Below are positions 24,305 through 34,121 of a stretch of DNA of 64,000 nt, piece after piece. The DNA is taken from positions 1 through 64,000 of the forward strand of contig NZ_JANIJX010000016.1 in NCBI RefSeq assembly GCF_024580735.1. Direction: 5' to 3'. Position 1 is the stretch's first letter; every line of letters starts with the position of its first letter. Source of the DNA: Brevibacterium moorei. Lineage in GTDB: Bacteria > Actinomycetota > Actinomycetes > Actinomycetales > Brevibacteriaceae. The position numbers and the translations under genes are program-made. The notes beneath the pieces were generated by a model. That model did not search any database. It saw only the letters and a list, made by a program, of their open reading frames with translations, and was not told where the DNA came from.

Positions 24305-25332
24305 GATTCGTCCTCCTCCACATGCATCCTCTGGCGCCGCCCGTGGGTGAACTGCCGGAGGTCGGTGCCCGAATCGAAGCTCGATCCCAGGGCCCCGGCC
24401 ACCAGCCCCATGGCAGAGGCAAATACGGTCAGCCGCAGGTAGTTCGTGAAGTCCACGCGATACCCGACGGTCCGACTCATGAGTTCGGGGTCGATCACCA
24501 GCAGGGCGCACACGAGGATGATGACCGCCAGGATGAGGTAGATGCTGAGCATCCCGAGTAGGAGAGTCGCCAGTGTCGAGGCGTTGTAGTAGAGGACGAT
24601 CGAGCTGAAGGCCTCGCTGCGCGGCCTGTCCCATAACCGGTTCTGGACCATCAACCAGCCGGCCAGGATCAGGACTGCGCCCAGGACGATGATGGTCAGG
24701 CGAGTAGGGGACAGAATGGCCGACATCTGCCAGATCGAGTTGTAGAAGATACCGAAGGCCCCCGTCGCCGCGGCCGCGGCCAGGGCGCTCGAAAGGCGGG
24801 GCACGGTGCGCCACGGCTCATTCGAGCGGATCATCCCGGCCACCAGCGCGGCCGGTCCTCTGAACCGCGGGGCGAAGATCGTGTACACGCTACGGTCCTC
24901 GTCGATCTGCTCGCGCCGAATCCTGCGGTTGGGCCGCGCCCCGGGCGCAAGGCCCTCGCCGCGCAGGATCCGCACGCATTCGGTTATCGTGTCGACGCAG
25001 CGGCGTCGCGTGGCCCACGGGCCGAGCGCCGAATAGGATACGACCGCCACCCGATCGGCGGGGAAGACCTCCGCGACGATCGGGCGCCTCTTGCGGAGCC
25101 GCGGCATCTCGGTGAGCACGATGCAGGCGTCGGCGTCGAAATTCTCCCGGGAGATCCGCGTGATCCCGGATATCTTGAGCTGTTGATCGACTGTCAGCGG
25201 AACCAGCTGCACGCGGGTCGCGATTTCCGTGGGTGCGCCGGTGATCGACCGTAGTCGCCGATCCAAACGGTTCCGCAGCCGTTCGCCATTGCGCGCCGGC
25301 ACCCCGGGGTCGGTCAGGAGCAGTATCCTCAT
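24301..25332 (-). CDS. Hypothetical protein with a cytoplasmic domain and four membrane helices
   Basis: This 343-residue protein has a soluble N-terminal half (residues 1-170) with an alternating beta/alpha pattern and many Arg. Four hydrophobic segments follow (about 185-205, 213-232, 245-275 and 305-325), and the tail is acidic. No named domain recognised. It lies directly behind the GlsB-like small membrane protein on the same strand (19-nt gap) and is probably cotranscribed. A stress-envelope role is only suggested by that neighbour. Confidence 0.55.
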   Translation of the reverse strand: MRILLLTDPGVPARNGERLRNRLDRRLRSITGAPTEIATRVQLVPLTVDQQLKISGITRISRENFDADACIVLTEMPRLRKRRPIVAEVFPADRVAVVSYSALGPWATRRRCVDTITECVRILRGEGLAPGARPNRRIRREQIDEDRSVYTIFAPRFRGPAALVAGMIRSNEPWRTVPRLSSALAAAAATGAFGIFYNSIWQMSAILSPTRLTIIVLGAVLILAGWLMVQNRLWDRPRSEAFSSIVLYYNASTLATLLLGMLSIYLILAVIILVCALLVIDPELMSRTVGYRVDFTNYLRLTVFASAMGLVAGALGSSFDSGTDLRQFTHGRRQRMHVEEDES

Positions 25333-25351
25333 GGTCTCCCCCGGCGGCGGT

Positions 25352-25621
25352 TCAGTCGCCGACGGACCTGCGGCCCGTGATGGCGCCCCAGATGACCAGC
25401 ACGATCAGGGAGCCGCCGATCGCGCAGAGCCAGGTGGACAGGGAGAAGAACGAATCCATGGCGACGTTGAAGATGAGGCCACCCAGCCAACCTCCCAGCA
25501 GAGCGCCGATGACGCCGAGCACGAGCGTTGCGAGCCAGCCGCCGCCCTGCCTGCCGGGCAGAATGAGCCTGGCGACGGCTCCGGCTATCAGACCGAGGAC
25601 GAGATATGCGATGAAACCCAT
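25352..25621 (-). CDS. GlsB/YeaQ/YmgE family membrane protein
   Basis: This 89-residue protein starts at ATG 25621 (MGFIAYLVLGLIAGAVARLILPGRQGGG), with AGGAG six bases upstream. It has the typical three hydrophobic helices of the transglycosylase-associated/YeaQ family (PF04226): first helix, LPG-R-GG loop, ATLVLGVIGALLGGWLGG helix. Members are small envelope-stress-associated membrane proteins of unclear biochemical role. Confidence 0.9.
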   Translation of the reverse strand: MGFIAYLVLGLIAGAVARLILPGRQGGGWLATLVLGVIGALLGGWLGGLIFNVAMDSFFSLSTWLCAIGGSLIVLVIWGAITGRRSVGD

Positions 25622-25870
25622 GGCCAACTCCTATCGATCGGACGTGGAAGGGGTGTTCCGGAAGGGAGATTCCGGCCCGCCCCGCGGTACGCGGTATGTG
25701 GGAGTCTACCAGCGGCGCCCCACGATAACAAGAAGAGCAAGGTGGCTTGTGTCTGCCGGGTGTTGTGCGTACTGTGATTGTCCCGAGCTGAAACATCCCG
25801 TCCGACCGGTGTACGGCTCGGGCCGGAACCTTTCGGTCGGTCATCCAGATCAGTCAGGAGGCGTCATATC

Positions 25871-26773
25871 ATGTCGGACATCCAGGACCAGCTGTATTTC
25901 CAGAACCCCGTTGATCGCTACCCCAGGATTCATCCACCCCGGCAGCGCCAGCCGGAGCCCGGGCTCGAACAACAGCTCACACCGGAGACCGATCGGGGCC
26001 GCGACACGTATCGCGGGACGGGCCGTCTGGAGGGGAGGAAGGCCCTCATCACGGGCGCGGACTCGGGGATCGGCGCAGCCGTGGCCATCGCCTTCGCCCG
26101 GGAGGGCGCCAATGTGGCCCTGTCCTACCTTCCCGAAGAAGCACCCGATGCGGACGAGGTGAAGTCCATCATCGAGGACACCGGACGCCGTGTCTTCCAG
26201 TTCCCCGGTGATCTGACCGATCCGGACTACTGCCATCGGATCGTGGACTCCGCGCGGGAGGCCCTGGGCGGTCTGGACTCACTGGTGAACAACGCCGGGC
26301 GGCAGATCGCCGTCGAAGACATCGAAGAGTTGGGCGACGAACAGTGGGAGACCACGTTCGCGACAAACATCGGCGGGATCTTCCGCGTCTCGAAGGCGGC
26401 GATCCCCCACCTGCCACCCGGGTCGACGATCGTGAACACGACCTCCATCCAGGCATACAACCCGTCGGCGCATTTGCTGGACTACGCGGCGACCAAGGCC
26501 GCCATCAACAACTTCACCAAAGGCCTGTCCCAGCAGATCATCGCGCACGGAATACGTGTCAACGCCGTGGCGCCGGGACCCATCTGGACCCCGCTGCAGG
26601 TCTCGGACGGCCAGCCGCAGGAGGCCCTGCCCGAGTTCGGCACCAATACGCCGATCGGTCGGGCCGGCCAGCCGACCGAACTGGCACCCGCCTACGTGTT
26701 CCTCACATCCAGCGAGTCGAGCTATGTCGTGGGCTCCACGATTCACGTCAACGGGGGCCAGCCCTCTCCCTGA
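25871..26773 (+). CDS. Short-chain dehydrogenase of the YghA/YhdF general-stress type
   Basis: Start chosen at ATG 25871 with AGGAGG upstream. The 300-residue protein has the extended N-terminus typical of this group (…YFQNPVDRYPRIHPPRQ…PGLEQQLTPETD…), which classical SDRs lack. The Rossmann motif is TGADSGIG, then NNAGRQ. The active site is NTTSIQAYNPSAHLLDYAATK (Ser, Tyr, Lys), and the end is VVGSTIHVNGGQP. Such enzymes reduce aldehydes or sugars in stationary or stress growth. It is followed by an MFS gene with a 65-nt gap. Confidence 0.85.
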   Translation: MSDIQDQLYFQNPVDRYPRIHPPRQRQPEPGLEQQLTPETDRGRDTYRGTGRLEGRKALITGADSGIGAAVAIAFAREGANVALSYLPEEAPDADEVKSIIEDTGRRVFQFPGDLTDPDYCHRIVDSAREALGGLDSLVNNAGRQIAVEDIEELGDEQWETTFATNIGGIFRVSKAAIPHLPPGSTIVNTTSIQAYNPSAHLLDYAATKAAINNFTKGLSQQIIAHGIRVNAVAPGPIWTPLQVSDGQPQEALPEFGTNTPIGRAGQPTELAPAYVFLTSSESSYVVGSTIHVNGGQPSP

Positions 26774-26838
26774 CGCTCCCCGACCGGTCACGGACGCGGC
26801 ACCGGGCCCGGCCCGGAAGTCGACGAAGAGGAGCGAAC

Positions 26839-28284
26839 ATGGCGCAGGCACCACTGGATACGATCACGACGAACATCCCCGCACGGTTGGACAGACTGCC
26901 GTGGGCGCGTTGGCATTGGAGAGTCCTCATCGGCCTGGGCACGGTGTGGATCCTCGACGGCCTCGAGGTGACGATCGTCGGCAACATCACCACCCGGCTT
27001 TCGGAGTCCGGCAGCGGCATCGACATCACGGATGCCCAGGCGTCGGGCACTGCCGCGGCGCTCTACGTCCTGGGCGCCTGTGTGGGAGCCTTGGCCTTCG
27101 GCTACCTGACCGACCGGTGGGGTCGTAAACGGCTCTTCATGATCACCCTGGGCCTCTATCTCCTGGCCACGGCCCTGACGGGTCTGTCGACAGAGGCGTG
27201 GATGTTCTATCTGTTCCGGTTCCTCACCGGCGCGGGAATCGGCGGCGAGTACTCCGCGATCAACTCGGCCGTGGACGAACTGATTCCCGCCCGCTATCGG
27301 GGCCGCATCGACATCATCATCAACGGCACCTACTGGCTGGGCGCGGTGGGCGGCGCACTGCTGTCCATTGTGGCCCTGGACACCAGCCTGCTTCCCATCG
27401 ATCTGGGCTGGCGCGTCACCTTCGGGATCGGCGTCGTCCTGGGCCTGGTCATCCTGCTGGTGCGCAGGCACGTGCCGGAGAGCCCACGCTGGATGTTCAT
27501 CCACGGTCACGCCGCCGCGGCGGAGGAGCTGGCGGGGCGGATCGAGGACCGGGTCAGGCGGGAAACGGGGCGGGACCTGGCGGAGCCGGACGGTGAGATC
27601 ACCATCCACCAGCGCCGCTCGATCGGCTTTGGCGAAATCGCCCGGACCATGGTCAGGGCATATCCGAAACGTTCCATCCTGGGGTTCTCGCTGTTCATCG
27701 GCCAGGCCTTCCTGTACAACGCGATCACCTTCGGATACGCGACCATCCTGGCGACGTTCTTCAACGTCCCCTCCGGCCGGACCGGTTACTTCTACGCGAC
27801 CCTGGCCGCGGGCAACTTCATCGGTCCGCTGCTCCTGTCGCCGCTGTTCGATCTGTGGGGCCGTCGGCCCATGGTCTCGGGAACCTACCTGCTGTCCGGG
27901 GCCCTCCTATTCGCAACGGCTCTCCTCTTCAACGCGGGTGTGCTGACGGCCGTCACGCTCACCCTGTGCTGGTGCGTGGCGCTGTTCTTCGCCTCGGCGG
28001 GCACGAGTTCCGCCTACCTGACGGTCTCCGAGGTCTTCCCGATGGAGGTCAGGGCGATGGCGATCGCATTCTTCTACGCCATCGGCACCGCTGCCGGCGG
28101 GATCAGCGGCCCGCTGTTCTTCGCCAAGATGGTGGGGACCGGCAATCCGCTCGACACGTCGATCGCCTTCGCCGTGGGCGCGGTCCTCATGATGGCCGCC
28201 GGCACCGTGGCGGTGTTCCTCGGCGTCGATGCGGAGAGGAAGTCCCTGGAGGACGTGGCCTCTCCACTATCGCAGCGTGACTGA
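26839..28284 (+). CDS. MFS transporter (SP/aromatic-acid type)
   Basis: Start chosen at ATG 26839 with GAGGAG nine bases upstream; length 481. Twelve helices are predicted. WILDGLEVTIVGNI in helix 1, GYLTDRWGRKRLF between helices 2 and 3 and RRHVPESPRWMF after helix 6 are typical MFS motifs. A basic central loop follows. Closest in style to the DGxE-type MFS carriers of actinobacteria for organic acids or sugars. It overlaps the convergent permease pseudogene by 18 nt. Confidence 0.85.
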   Translation: MAQAPLDTITTNIPARLDRLPWARWHWRVLIGLGTVWILDGLEVTIVGNITTRLSESGSGIDITDAQASGTAAALYVLGACVGALAFGYLTDRWGRKRLFMITLGLYLLATALTGLSTEAWMFYLFRFLTGAGIGGEYSAINSAVDELIPARYRGRIDIIINGTYWLGAVGGALLSIVALDTSLLPIDLGWRVTFGIGVVLGLVILLVRRHVPESPRWMFIHGHAAAAEELAGRIEDRVRRETGRDLAEPDGEITIHQRRSIGFGEIARTMVRAYPKRSILGFSLFIGQAFLYNAITFGYATILATFFNVPSGRTGYFYATLAAGNFIGPLLLSPLFDLWGRRPMVSGTYLLSGALLFATALLFNAGVLTAVTLTLCWCVALFFASAGTSSAYLTVSEVFPMEVRAMAIAFFYAIGTAAGGISGPLFFAKMVGTGNPLDTSIAFAVGAVLMMAAGTVAVFLGVDAERKSLEDVASPLSQRD

Positions 28285-29783
28285 CGACTCTGCGGCCTGC
28301 TGTTGATCGTCAAGCGGCCGTTGTGCGCGAATCCTGCGACCGCGGACGTAGCCGACCAGGGCCAGCAGGACGAGGAAGGCCAGGGTGCCCAGTGTCAGCG
28401 CTTCGAACGGACCCCGCTCCACACCCCATTCCTCGACGAAATCATAGGAGATTCCGAAGGCCGCCTCCAGAGTTCCGGGGAACACGGCCACCCAGGCTCC
28501 CAACAGGACCCAGAAGAAGCTGATCGAGCCCAGGACGACGAAGACCCCATTGCCCCCGGGGACCCGGAACGGCCGTTCCTCATGGGGATGGGCCAGGCGC
28601 AGTTTGATCGCGGCGGGGATGATGAGCAGGTAGCTCAGCAGGAACGTCGAGATAGAGATGGAGAGCACGACGGAGAACAGGTAGCCGAGGTACCGGTCAG
28701 CTGCATGGCCGCGATGAGGAACGCCGTGGCCACGACGCCAGACAGGATGTTGACGCGCACGGGGGTGCCAAGGGTGCGGTGGAACTTGCCGAAGAATCCG
28801 CCGAAGAACGATCCGTCGGCGGCGGTCAGCGCGTGCATCCGGTCCGAGATGATCATCCAGGACGACCCCTGGGATGCCAGGATGACGATGAAGCACGCCG
28901 CCGCGATGGTCGTCATGGGCCCTGCGGCCGGTCCGTAGACGGAGAACACGGACTGCACGGCGTCCATCAGGCCACCGATGCCGGTGATCTCCTGCGAGGG
29001 CATGACCAACAGGATCGCCAGGATCGGGAGCAGATAGCACAGTGCGGAGACGAGTCCGGACTGGGCGATCGAAGCCGGAATATCCTTTTTGGGGTTCTTC
29101 ATCTCATCGGATGCGCTATTGACCGCCTCGAATCCCAGGTATGAGAACAGGAGGAGCGGCACCAGGCCGAGGAATCCTGTCATGGTGGGGGAGAAGTCGG
29201 AGAGGTGGATCGGTTCGATTCCGTTCTCCATTGCGAAGAGGATGGTCGTGATGAGGAATACGCCGATGAACACGATTTTGAGAATGGCCCCGAGAGTGGG
29301 AATCCATTTGGCTTTGGCCAGCGATAGGATGGCGGCCACGACTGTGATCCAGATGAATATCAATTTGACGATGTAATCGCCTATGGAACCGGCCGGAAGC
29401 GGGGAGATGAAATGGTCCCACGTCTCCGTTGCGAGGAAGGCCATGGACCCGCCGACCCACACCGGCTGGGTGATCCACGAGAGGATGGATGCCAGGGCCG
29501 CGGCGGGCCGGCCGAAGGCGCGGCGGACCCAGATATAGGCGCCGCCCTCGCTCAGGAAGGTGCTACCGGTTTCGGCGAAGACCAGGGCGTAGGGGACGAG
29601 GAAGAGTATGGCCAGCGCCAGGGTCCAGGTGAAGGTCTCGGCGCCGAAGCCGGCGGTTTCGGCCAGGACCTCGATGCTGAGCACTGCGGACATGACGAGG
29701 AAGATGATGTCGAAACGCCCCAGGGTCTTCTTCAGATGTCCGGTCTCCTGTTGGGCCATGACCGTTGAATCGTTTTTCTGCAT
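28267..29783 (-). pseudogene. APC-family amino-acid permease, frameshifted
   Basis: The start is ATG 29783 with GGAGG eight bases upstream. The first ~360 codons give a typical APC permease (…TLGRFDIIFLVMSAVLSIEVL…SEGGAYIWVRRAFG…), ending …LIAAMQLTG then out of frame at about 28691-28700. The last helices (RYLGYLFSVVLSISISTFLLSYLL…) continue in another frame to 28267. Adding one base near ACCGGTA restores a single protein of about 505 residues. The C-terminal two or three helices are lost as read, so transport is probably gone. The permease may have imported the amine or amino-acid substrate of this cluster. Confidence 0.85.
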
Positions 29784-29966
29784 CGTGACGTCCTCCAATA
29801 TGCGTGAGAAAATGGGGGTGGTCGCATTCGTGAAAATCGCGGGGGTTGTTTTCTATGCGTCGTTCACACTGTAATGCCCATCACAAAAACGAGCCAATAG
29901 GGAAATGCGGACGGCGCGATCTGGAAATTCGATTGGCTGACGGGCCTGCCAGGCTCCGATTCCGGT

Positions 29967-30902
29967 TCAGGCGCCCTCCGCCCGATTCGTCCGGGCGTCG
30001 CCCAGAATGGATTTCACGGTCTGTGCCACCGCCTGCACCCTGGCGGATGCGGGCGTGCCTGCCAGGGACATCATGACGACCTCCAGGCTGGGCACCGGGT
30101 CGGTGATCCGCAGGATCCGGGTGCGGAAGCCCGAGTACGTCATGTCGTCGGCGGGCCGCTGGTTCAGTATCGAGTAGCCCAGCCCCTCGCCGACCATCGA
30201 CCTGACGGTCTCATAGCTGCGGGTGCGATAGCGCAGCCGGGGCGTCACCCCCGCCTGGACGAACATGTTGAGGAAGTAGTCCCGGCTGCCGGGCAGGTCC
30301 AGCAGGATCAGTCCGTCGTCCTCGAATTCGGCCAGGCCGACCGACGTTCTGTCGGCCAGTCGGTGCTCCTGGCCGACCAGGACGTGTGGTTCGATCCGCC
30401 CCAGGGACTCGGCGGCGATCCCGTCGATCGCGGCGAACCGGTAGTTGACCGCGATCTCCGCACGGCCGCTGCGCAGTGCCGCGATGTTCTCATCGTGGTC
30501 TCCTTCGGTGACCTCGACCGTGAGTTCGGGGTGCTGTGTTTCGAGGAGCCGGAGCAGCCGGGGCAGCAGGAACGGCGCCACGGTGCTGAAGCACGCCAGC
30601 CGCACGGTTCCGCGCACCTGCCCCTGGCTGTCCTGGATCGAGGTGATCGACGAGGACAGCAGCCCGAACACCTCATTGGTGCTGCGCAGCAGGGATTCCC
30701 CCTCGGGTGTGAGGATGAGCCCCTTGGCGTGCTGGCGGACGAACAGCTGGGCGCCGACGGTCCGTTCGACATGGCCGATCGCCGCGGACACCGCCGACTG
30801 CGCCACGTGCAGCTCCTGGCTGGCCGCGGTCATGTTCAGGTGTTTGGCGCACGCGGAGAAGTACGTCAATTGGTTCAGCGTGATGTTGAAACGATCGGCC
30901 AT
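29967..30902 (-). CDS. LysR-family transcriptional regulator
   Basis: This 311-residue protein has an N-terminal helix-turn-helix (LTYFSACAKHLNMTAASQELHVAQSAVSAAI, residues ~12-42). A linker helix and an effector-binding domain follow (…GTVRLACFSTVAPFLLPRLLRLLETQHPELTVEV…). It sits between two damaged genes of the amine cluster and appears intact. It likely controlled the permease, monooxygenase or the divergent RidA operon in response to a substrate. Confidence 0.9.
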   Translation of the reverse strand: MADRFNITLNQLTYFSACAKHLNMTAASQELHVAQSAVSAAIGHVERTVGAQLFVRQHAKGLILTPEGESLLRSTNEVFGLLSSSITSIQDSQGQVRGTVRLACFSTVAPFLLPRLLRLLETQHPELTVEVTEGDHDENIAALRSGRAEIAVNYRFAAIDGIAAESLGRIEPHVLVGQEHRLADRTSVGLAEFEDDGLILLDLPGSRDYFLNMFVQAGVTPRLRYRTRSYETVRSMVGEGLGYSILNQRPADDMTYSGFRTRILRITDPVPSLEVVMMSLAGTPASARVQAVAQTVKSILGDARTNRAEGA

Positions 30903-30920
30903 GGTCGTTGAATATAGCGG

Positions 30921-32171
30921 CTATTCGGGCAGGTAGTCCGCGTACTTGCGCTGGATCTGGATCTGGTCGGCTACGTACTTCGCATCGTGCCATCCGCCCC
31001 AGATGAAGCTCGATCCGCGCCGTGACAGCCAGGGCAGTCCGACGAACTAGACGCCCGGTTCACATGACACGCCGCGCTGGTGGCGTGGCCTGCCCTGGTC
31101 GTCGAAGGCGTCGACCTGCAGCCAGCTGTAGTCCGTGCGGAAACCGGTCGCCCACAGAACGGTGGTGATCCCGGCGGCTGCCAGGTCGAGTTCGGAGATC
31201 GGATCGACCAGGCATGCGGGATCGGGTGGGAAGACCCTGGTGGTGGGTTCCTCCGGCAGATCGAGGCCGTTGCGGGCGATATGGGCATCCGCCTCGTCCA
31301 GCAGTGCCAGGTAGTTCTCATCGCCCTTGCCGATGTTGGTGGCCAGGTCCGGTGCGAAGTGCATGACGCCATCGGAGAAGGGCCCGGCCCGACCGGCCAG
31401 CTGGATCCCGGAGGCGGCCAGTTCGCGGAAGTCGACGGTGTGGCCGCCGTGGGCGCCGCTGACCGCGATGGTCACGTGATCGGCGCCGATCGGCGGCGTC
31501 TGCGCATCCCATTTGCCCAGGACGCCCAGCCACCAGACGAAGTCACGGCCGCGGTAGGACCGCGGCGGCCGGTCATGCGGTCCGACGGCCAGGTACACCT
31601 GCCGGCCCGCGCTCTGCAGCTCCGCGGCGATCTGCACCCCGGAAGAGCCCGCGCCCACGACGAGCACATTGCCGGCGGGGAGCATGTCGGGATTGCGGTA
31701 GGAGCTCGAGTGCAGCTGGTGCACGCCCGCGTCCTTGGGGACGACCTCGGGAATGGCCGGTTTCTGGAAGGGGCCGGTGGCCGCGACGATGTAGTCGGCC
31801 CCGATCGGCCCGGCCGAGGTCTCCGCGTGGAACCCACGGGCGCCATCGCGTTTGACGACGGAGCGGACCTCGACCCCAGTGCGCACGGGTGCGTCGATGA
31901 GGCGGGAGTATTCGACCATGTAGTCGGCGACCTGGTCCTTGCCCGCGAAACCATCCGGGTGGACGTCGGAGAACTCCAGGGTGGGGAAGCGGTCGTGCCA
32001 AGCGGGTCCGTTGGCCGCGAGCGAATCCCAGCGTTCGGTCCGCCAGCGCTCCGCGATCCGGTCGCGCTCGACGACGATGTGCTCGATCCCCTGCGCACTC
32101 AGGTGCTCACTCGTGGCCAGGCCCGTCTGGCCCGCTCCGACGACCAGGACCTCTGTCTGCTCTGCGGTCAT
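30921..32171 (-). pseudogene. Flavin-containing monooxygenase (CzcO/YUCCA type) with an in-frame TAG
   Basis: The FAD motif VVGAGQTGLATSEHL is at the N-terminus and the NADPH motif VVGAGSSGVQIAAEL near residue 155, with the late ATG motif (LWATGFRTDYSW). The frame meets TAG at 31047-31049 after 374 residues. It then continues in phase for 41 more codons (FVGLPWLSRRGSSFIWG…), ending at 30921. In intact relatives the motif reads about PGLYFLGLPW, so the stop replaces the Tyr codon. As read, the protein lacks the conserved C-terminal strand and helix. It lies 18 nt from the LysR start on the same strand. Confidence 0.85.
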
Positions 32172-32413
32172 CGTCTCCCCTTCCGCCTGTCTTAGTGTTG
32201 TCGGTCACCAGCCAACATCAGGGGAGCGTGGACGCGCCAATAGTCATTGGCGGTCGAATGCATCGGAAATCGAGATACAGACTCACCTCATGCATGTTTC
32301 CAAGTGAATGGGGAAGTGATCCGGCATGGGGAAGGGAGGATCGGAATATCAGATCCACATGCTCGGAATCGGATATTGTACAGATGTGTCGGGTGCCACA
32401 AAGATGGGTTGAC

Positions 32414-32878
32414 ATGACACCGCACAAAAGGATTCGCCCATTCAACACCCGTGACACCTACCCGGAACAGGACCTGGACAACGACCTGTGCCAAGCGGTC
32501 GTGGCCGGCGACACGGTCTACCTGCGCGGGCAGATCGGCCAGAACCTCGACACCCGCGAAAGTGTGGGCATCGGCGACGTCGAAGCACAGGCCGAACAGG
32601 CCATGGCGAACATCGCCCTGCTCCTGCAGGAGGCGGGCGGGCGCCTCGAACACATCGTGAAGGTCGTCGTCTACCTCACCGACATCCGGTACCGCGAACC
32701 CGTCTACACGGTGATGGGCCGCTGGCTGCAGGGCGTCTACCCGGTGTCGACGGGACTGGTCGTCCAAGCGCTGGCGCGCCCGGAATGGCTGGTGGAGATC
32801 GACGCGACCGCCGTGCTCGAACCAACGGTGCTGACAGCCCCCGCGTCCCAGGCAGTCCCCGAGGGGAGCGGTCGATGA
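32414..32878 (+). CDS. RidA/YjgF-family protein
   Basis: Start chosen at ATG 32414 (MTPHKRIRPFNT), matching the usual family length (154 residues). The order …GDTVYLRGQIGQNLDT…QAEQAMANIALLLQEAGGRLEHIVKVVVYLTD…VYPVSTGLVVQALARPEWLVEIDATA… is classic for PF01042. The usual active-site Arg of imine deaminases (in …TRSxVxVxxL…) is replaced in the STGLVVQAL stretch, so classic RidA activity is doubtful. The stop overlaps the DUF1028 start by ATGA. First gene of the rightward amine cluster. Confidence 0.85.
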   Translation: MTPHKRIRPFNTRDTYPEQDLDNDLCQAVVAGDTVYLRGQIGQNLDTRESVGIGDVEAQAEQAMANIALLLQEAGGRLEHIVKVVVYLTDIRYREPVYTVMGRWLQGVYPVSTGLVVQALARPEWLVEIDATAVLEPTVLTAPASQAVPEGSGR

Positions 32879-32930
32879 CCTTCTCGATCCTCGCCAGGGC
32901 CGACGGCGAATTCGGGATGGCGGTCACCTC
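32875..32930 (+). pseudogene. 5' remnant of a DUF1028 gene
   Basis: MTFSILARADGEFGMAVTS is the N-terminus of DUF1028 (PF06267), a secreted or cytosolic Ntn-hydrolase-like family often found beside RidA and amidohydrolase genes. After about 19 codons homology stops and the DNA becomes an aldehyde dehydrogenase in a different frame. The remaining ~200 residues have been deleted. As read it would give a 38-residue nonsense peptide. Confidence 0.7.
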
Positions 32931-34109
32931 TCCCTGGACATGGGAAAGCCGGTGCGGGAGGCGGCGGCGGTGGACGCGCCGGGCGCGGCCGCCCTGTTCC
33001 GGTTCTACGGGGAGGCGGTTGAGAAGCTCGAGGACATGATCCCGGCGACCCCGCCCGGTTCGACCGCGCTGGTCACCCGCGAACCGCTGGGCGTGATCGG
33101 CGTGATCGTGCCGTGGAACTATCCGCTGGAGATCCTGACGTGGAAGCTGGCCCCGGCTCTGGCCGCCGGCAACACCGTCGTCGTCAAGCCCTCGGTCGAA
33201 TCCTCGCACTCCGCACTGCGGCTGGCGGACCTGACCGTCGAGGCGGGGTTCCCCGCCGGCGTCGTCAACGTCCTGCCGGGCCGCGGCTCGAAGGTGGGCA
33301 GCTCCCTGGCCATGCACCCCGACGTCGACATGCTGGCCTTCACCGGGTCGACGGAGGTCGCCAAACAGCTCCAGCGGTACGCGGGCGCCTCGAATATGAA
33401 AAGACTCGCCCTGGAAGCCGGCGGCAAGAGCTCCAATCTGGTGTTCGCCGACTGCGACGAACTGCGGGCCGCCGCGGCCCAGGCCGCCTTCGGCTGCTTC
33501 TACAACCAGGGCGAGGTCTGCTCGGCGAACTCGCGGATCTTCGTCGAGGCGCCGGTGTACCGGGAATTCCTCGAACTCCTCAAGGCCGAAGCCCTGAAGT
33601 TCGCCCCGGGGGATCCGCTGGACCCCGAATCCGGGACCGGCGCGCTGGTGTCGGCCCGCCACGCCGCACAGGTGTGGCGCAGCATCACCGCGGCGCGCGA
33701 GGCGGGCACGATCGTGGCCGGCGGCGCCCAGCCCACGATCAACGGAGTCCAGACCTTCATCGAACCGACCATCGTCACCGATGTGCCGGCGGACCACGAA
33801 CTGCACCACCAAGAGGTCTTCGGCCCCGTTGTCGTCGTGGCGCCCTTCGACACGGAGGACGAGGCCGTGGCCAGGGCGAACAAGACTCCCTATGGCCTCG
33901 CGGCCTCGCTGTGGACCGGCAGCCTGGCGCGCGCCCACCGGGTATCGCGGCGGCTGGTGGCCGGGACCGTGTCGGTGAACACCGTCGACGCACTCGGTTT
34001 CACGACGCCCTTCGGCGGCTTCAAACAGTCCGGTTTCGGTCGGGATCTGTCCATCCACGCCCTGGAGAACTACACCGACCTCAAGACGACCTGGATGCAG
34101 TGGGGATAG
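32931..34109 (+). pseudogene. Aldehyde dehydrogenase lacking its N-terminus (deletion fusion)
   Basis: From …SLDMGKPVREAA onward this is a typical NAD-dependent aldehyde dehydrogenase (PuuC/gamma-aminobutyraldehyde type). It has the catalytic stretches PWNYP, FTGSTEV, LEAGGKSSN (Glu) and GEVCSANSRI (Cys), and ends …DLKTTWMQWG. Normal family members have about 95 more residues before SLDMGKP. The sequence joins abruptly to the DUF1028 start at about 32930 and out of frame. ATG 32940 could start a 389-residue protein, but without the N-terminal part the oligomer and NAD site would be damaged. Confidence 0.8.
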
Positions 34110-34121
34110 GCGATAGACGCC

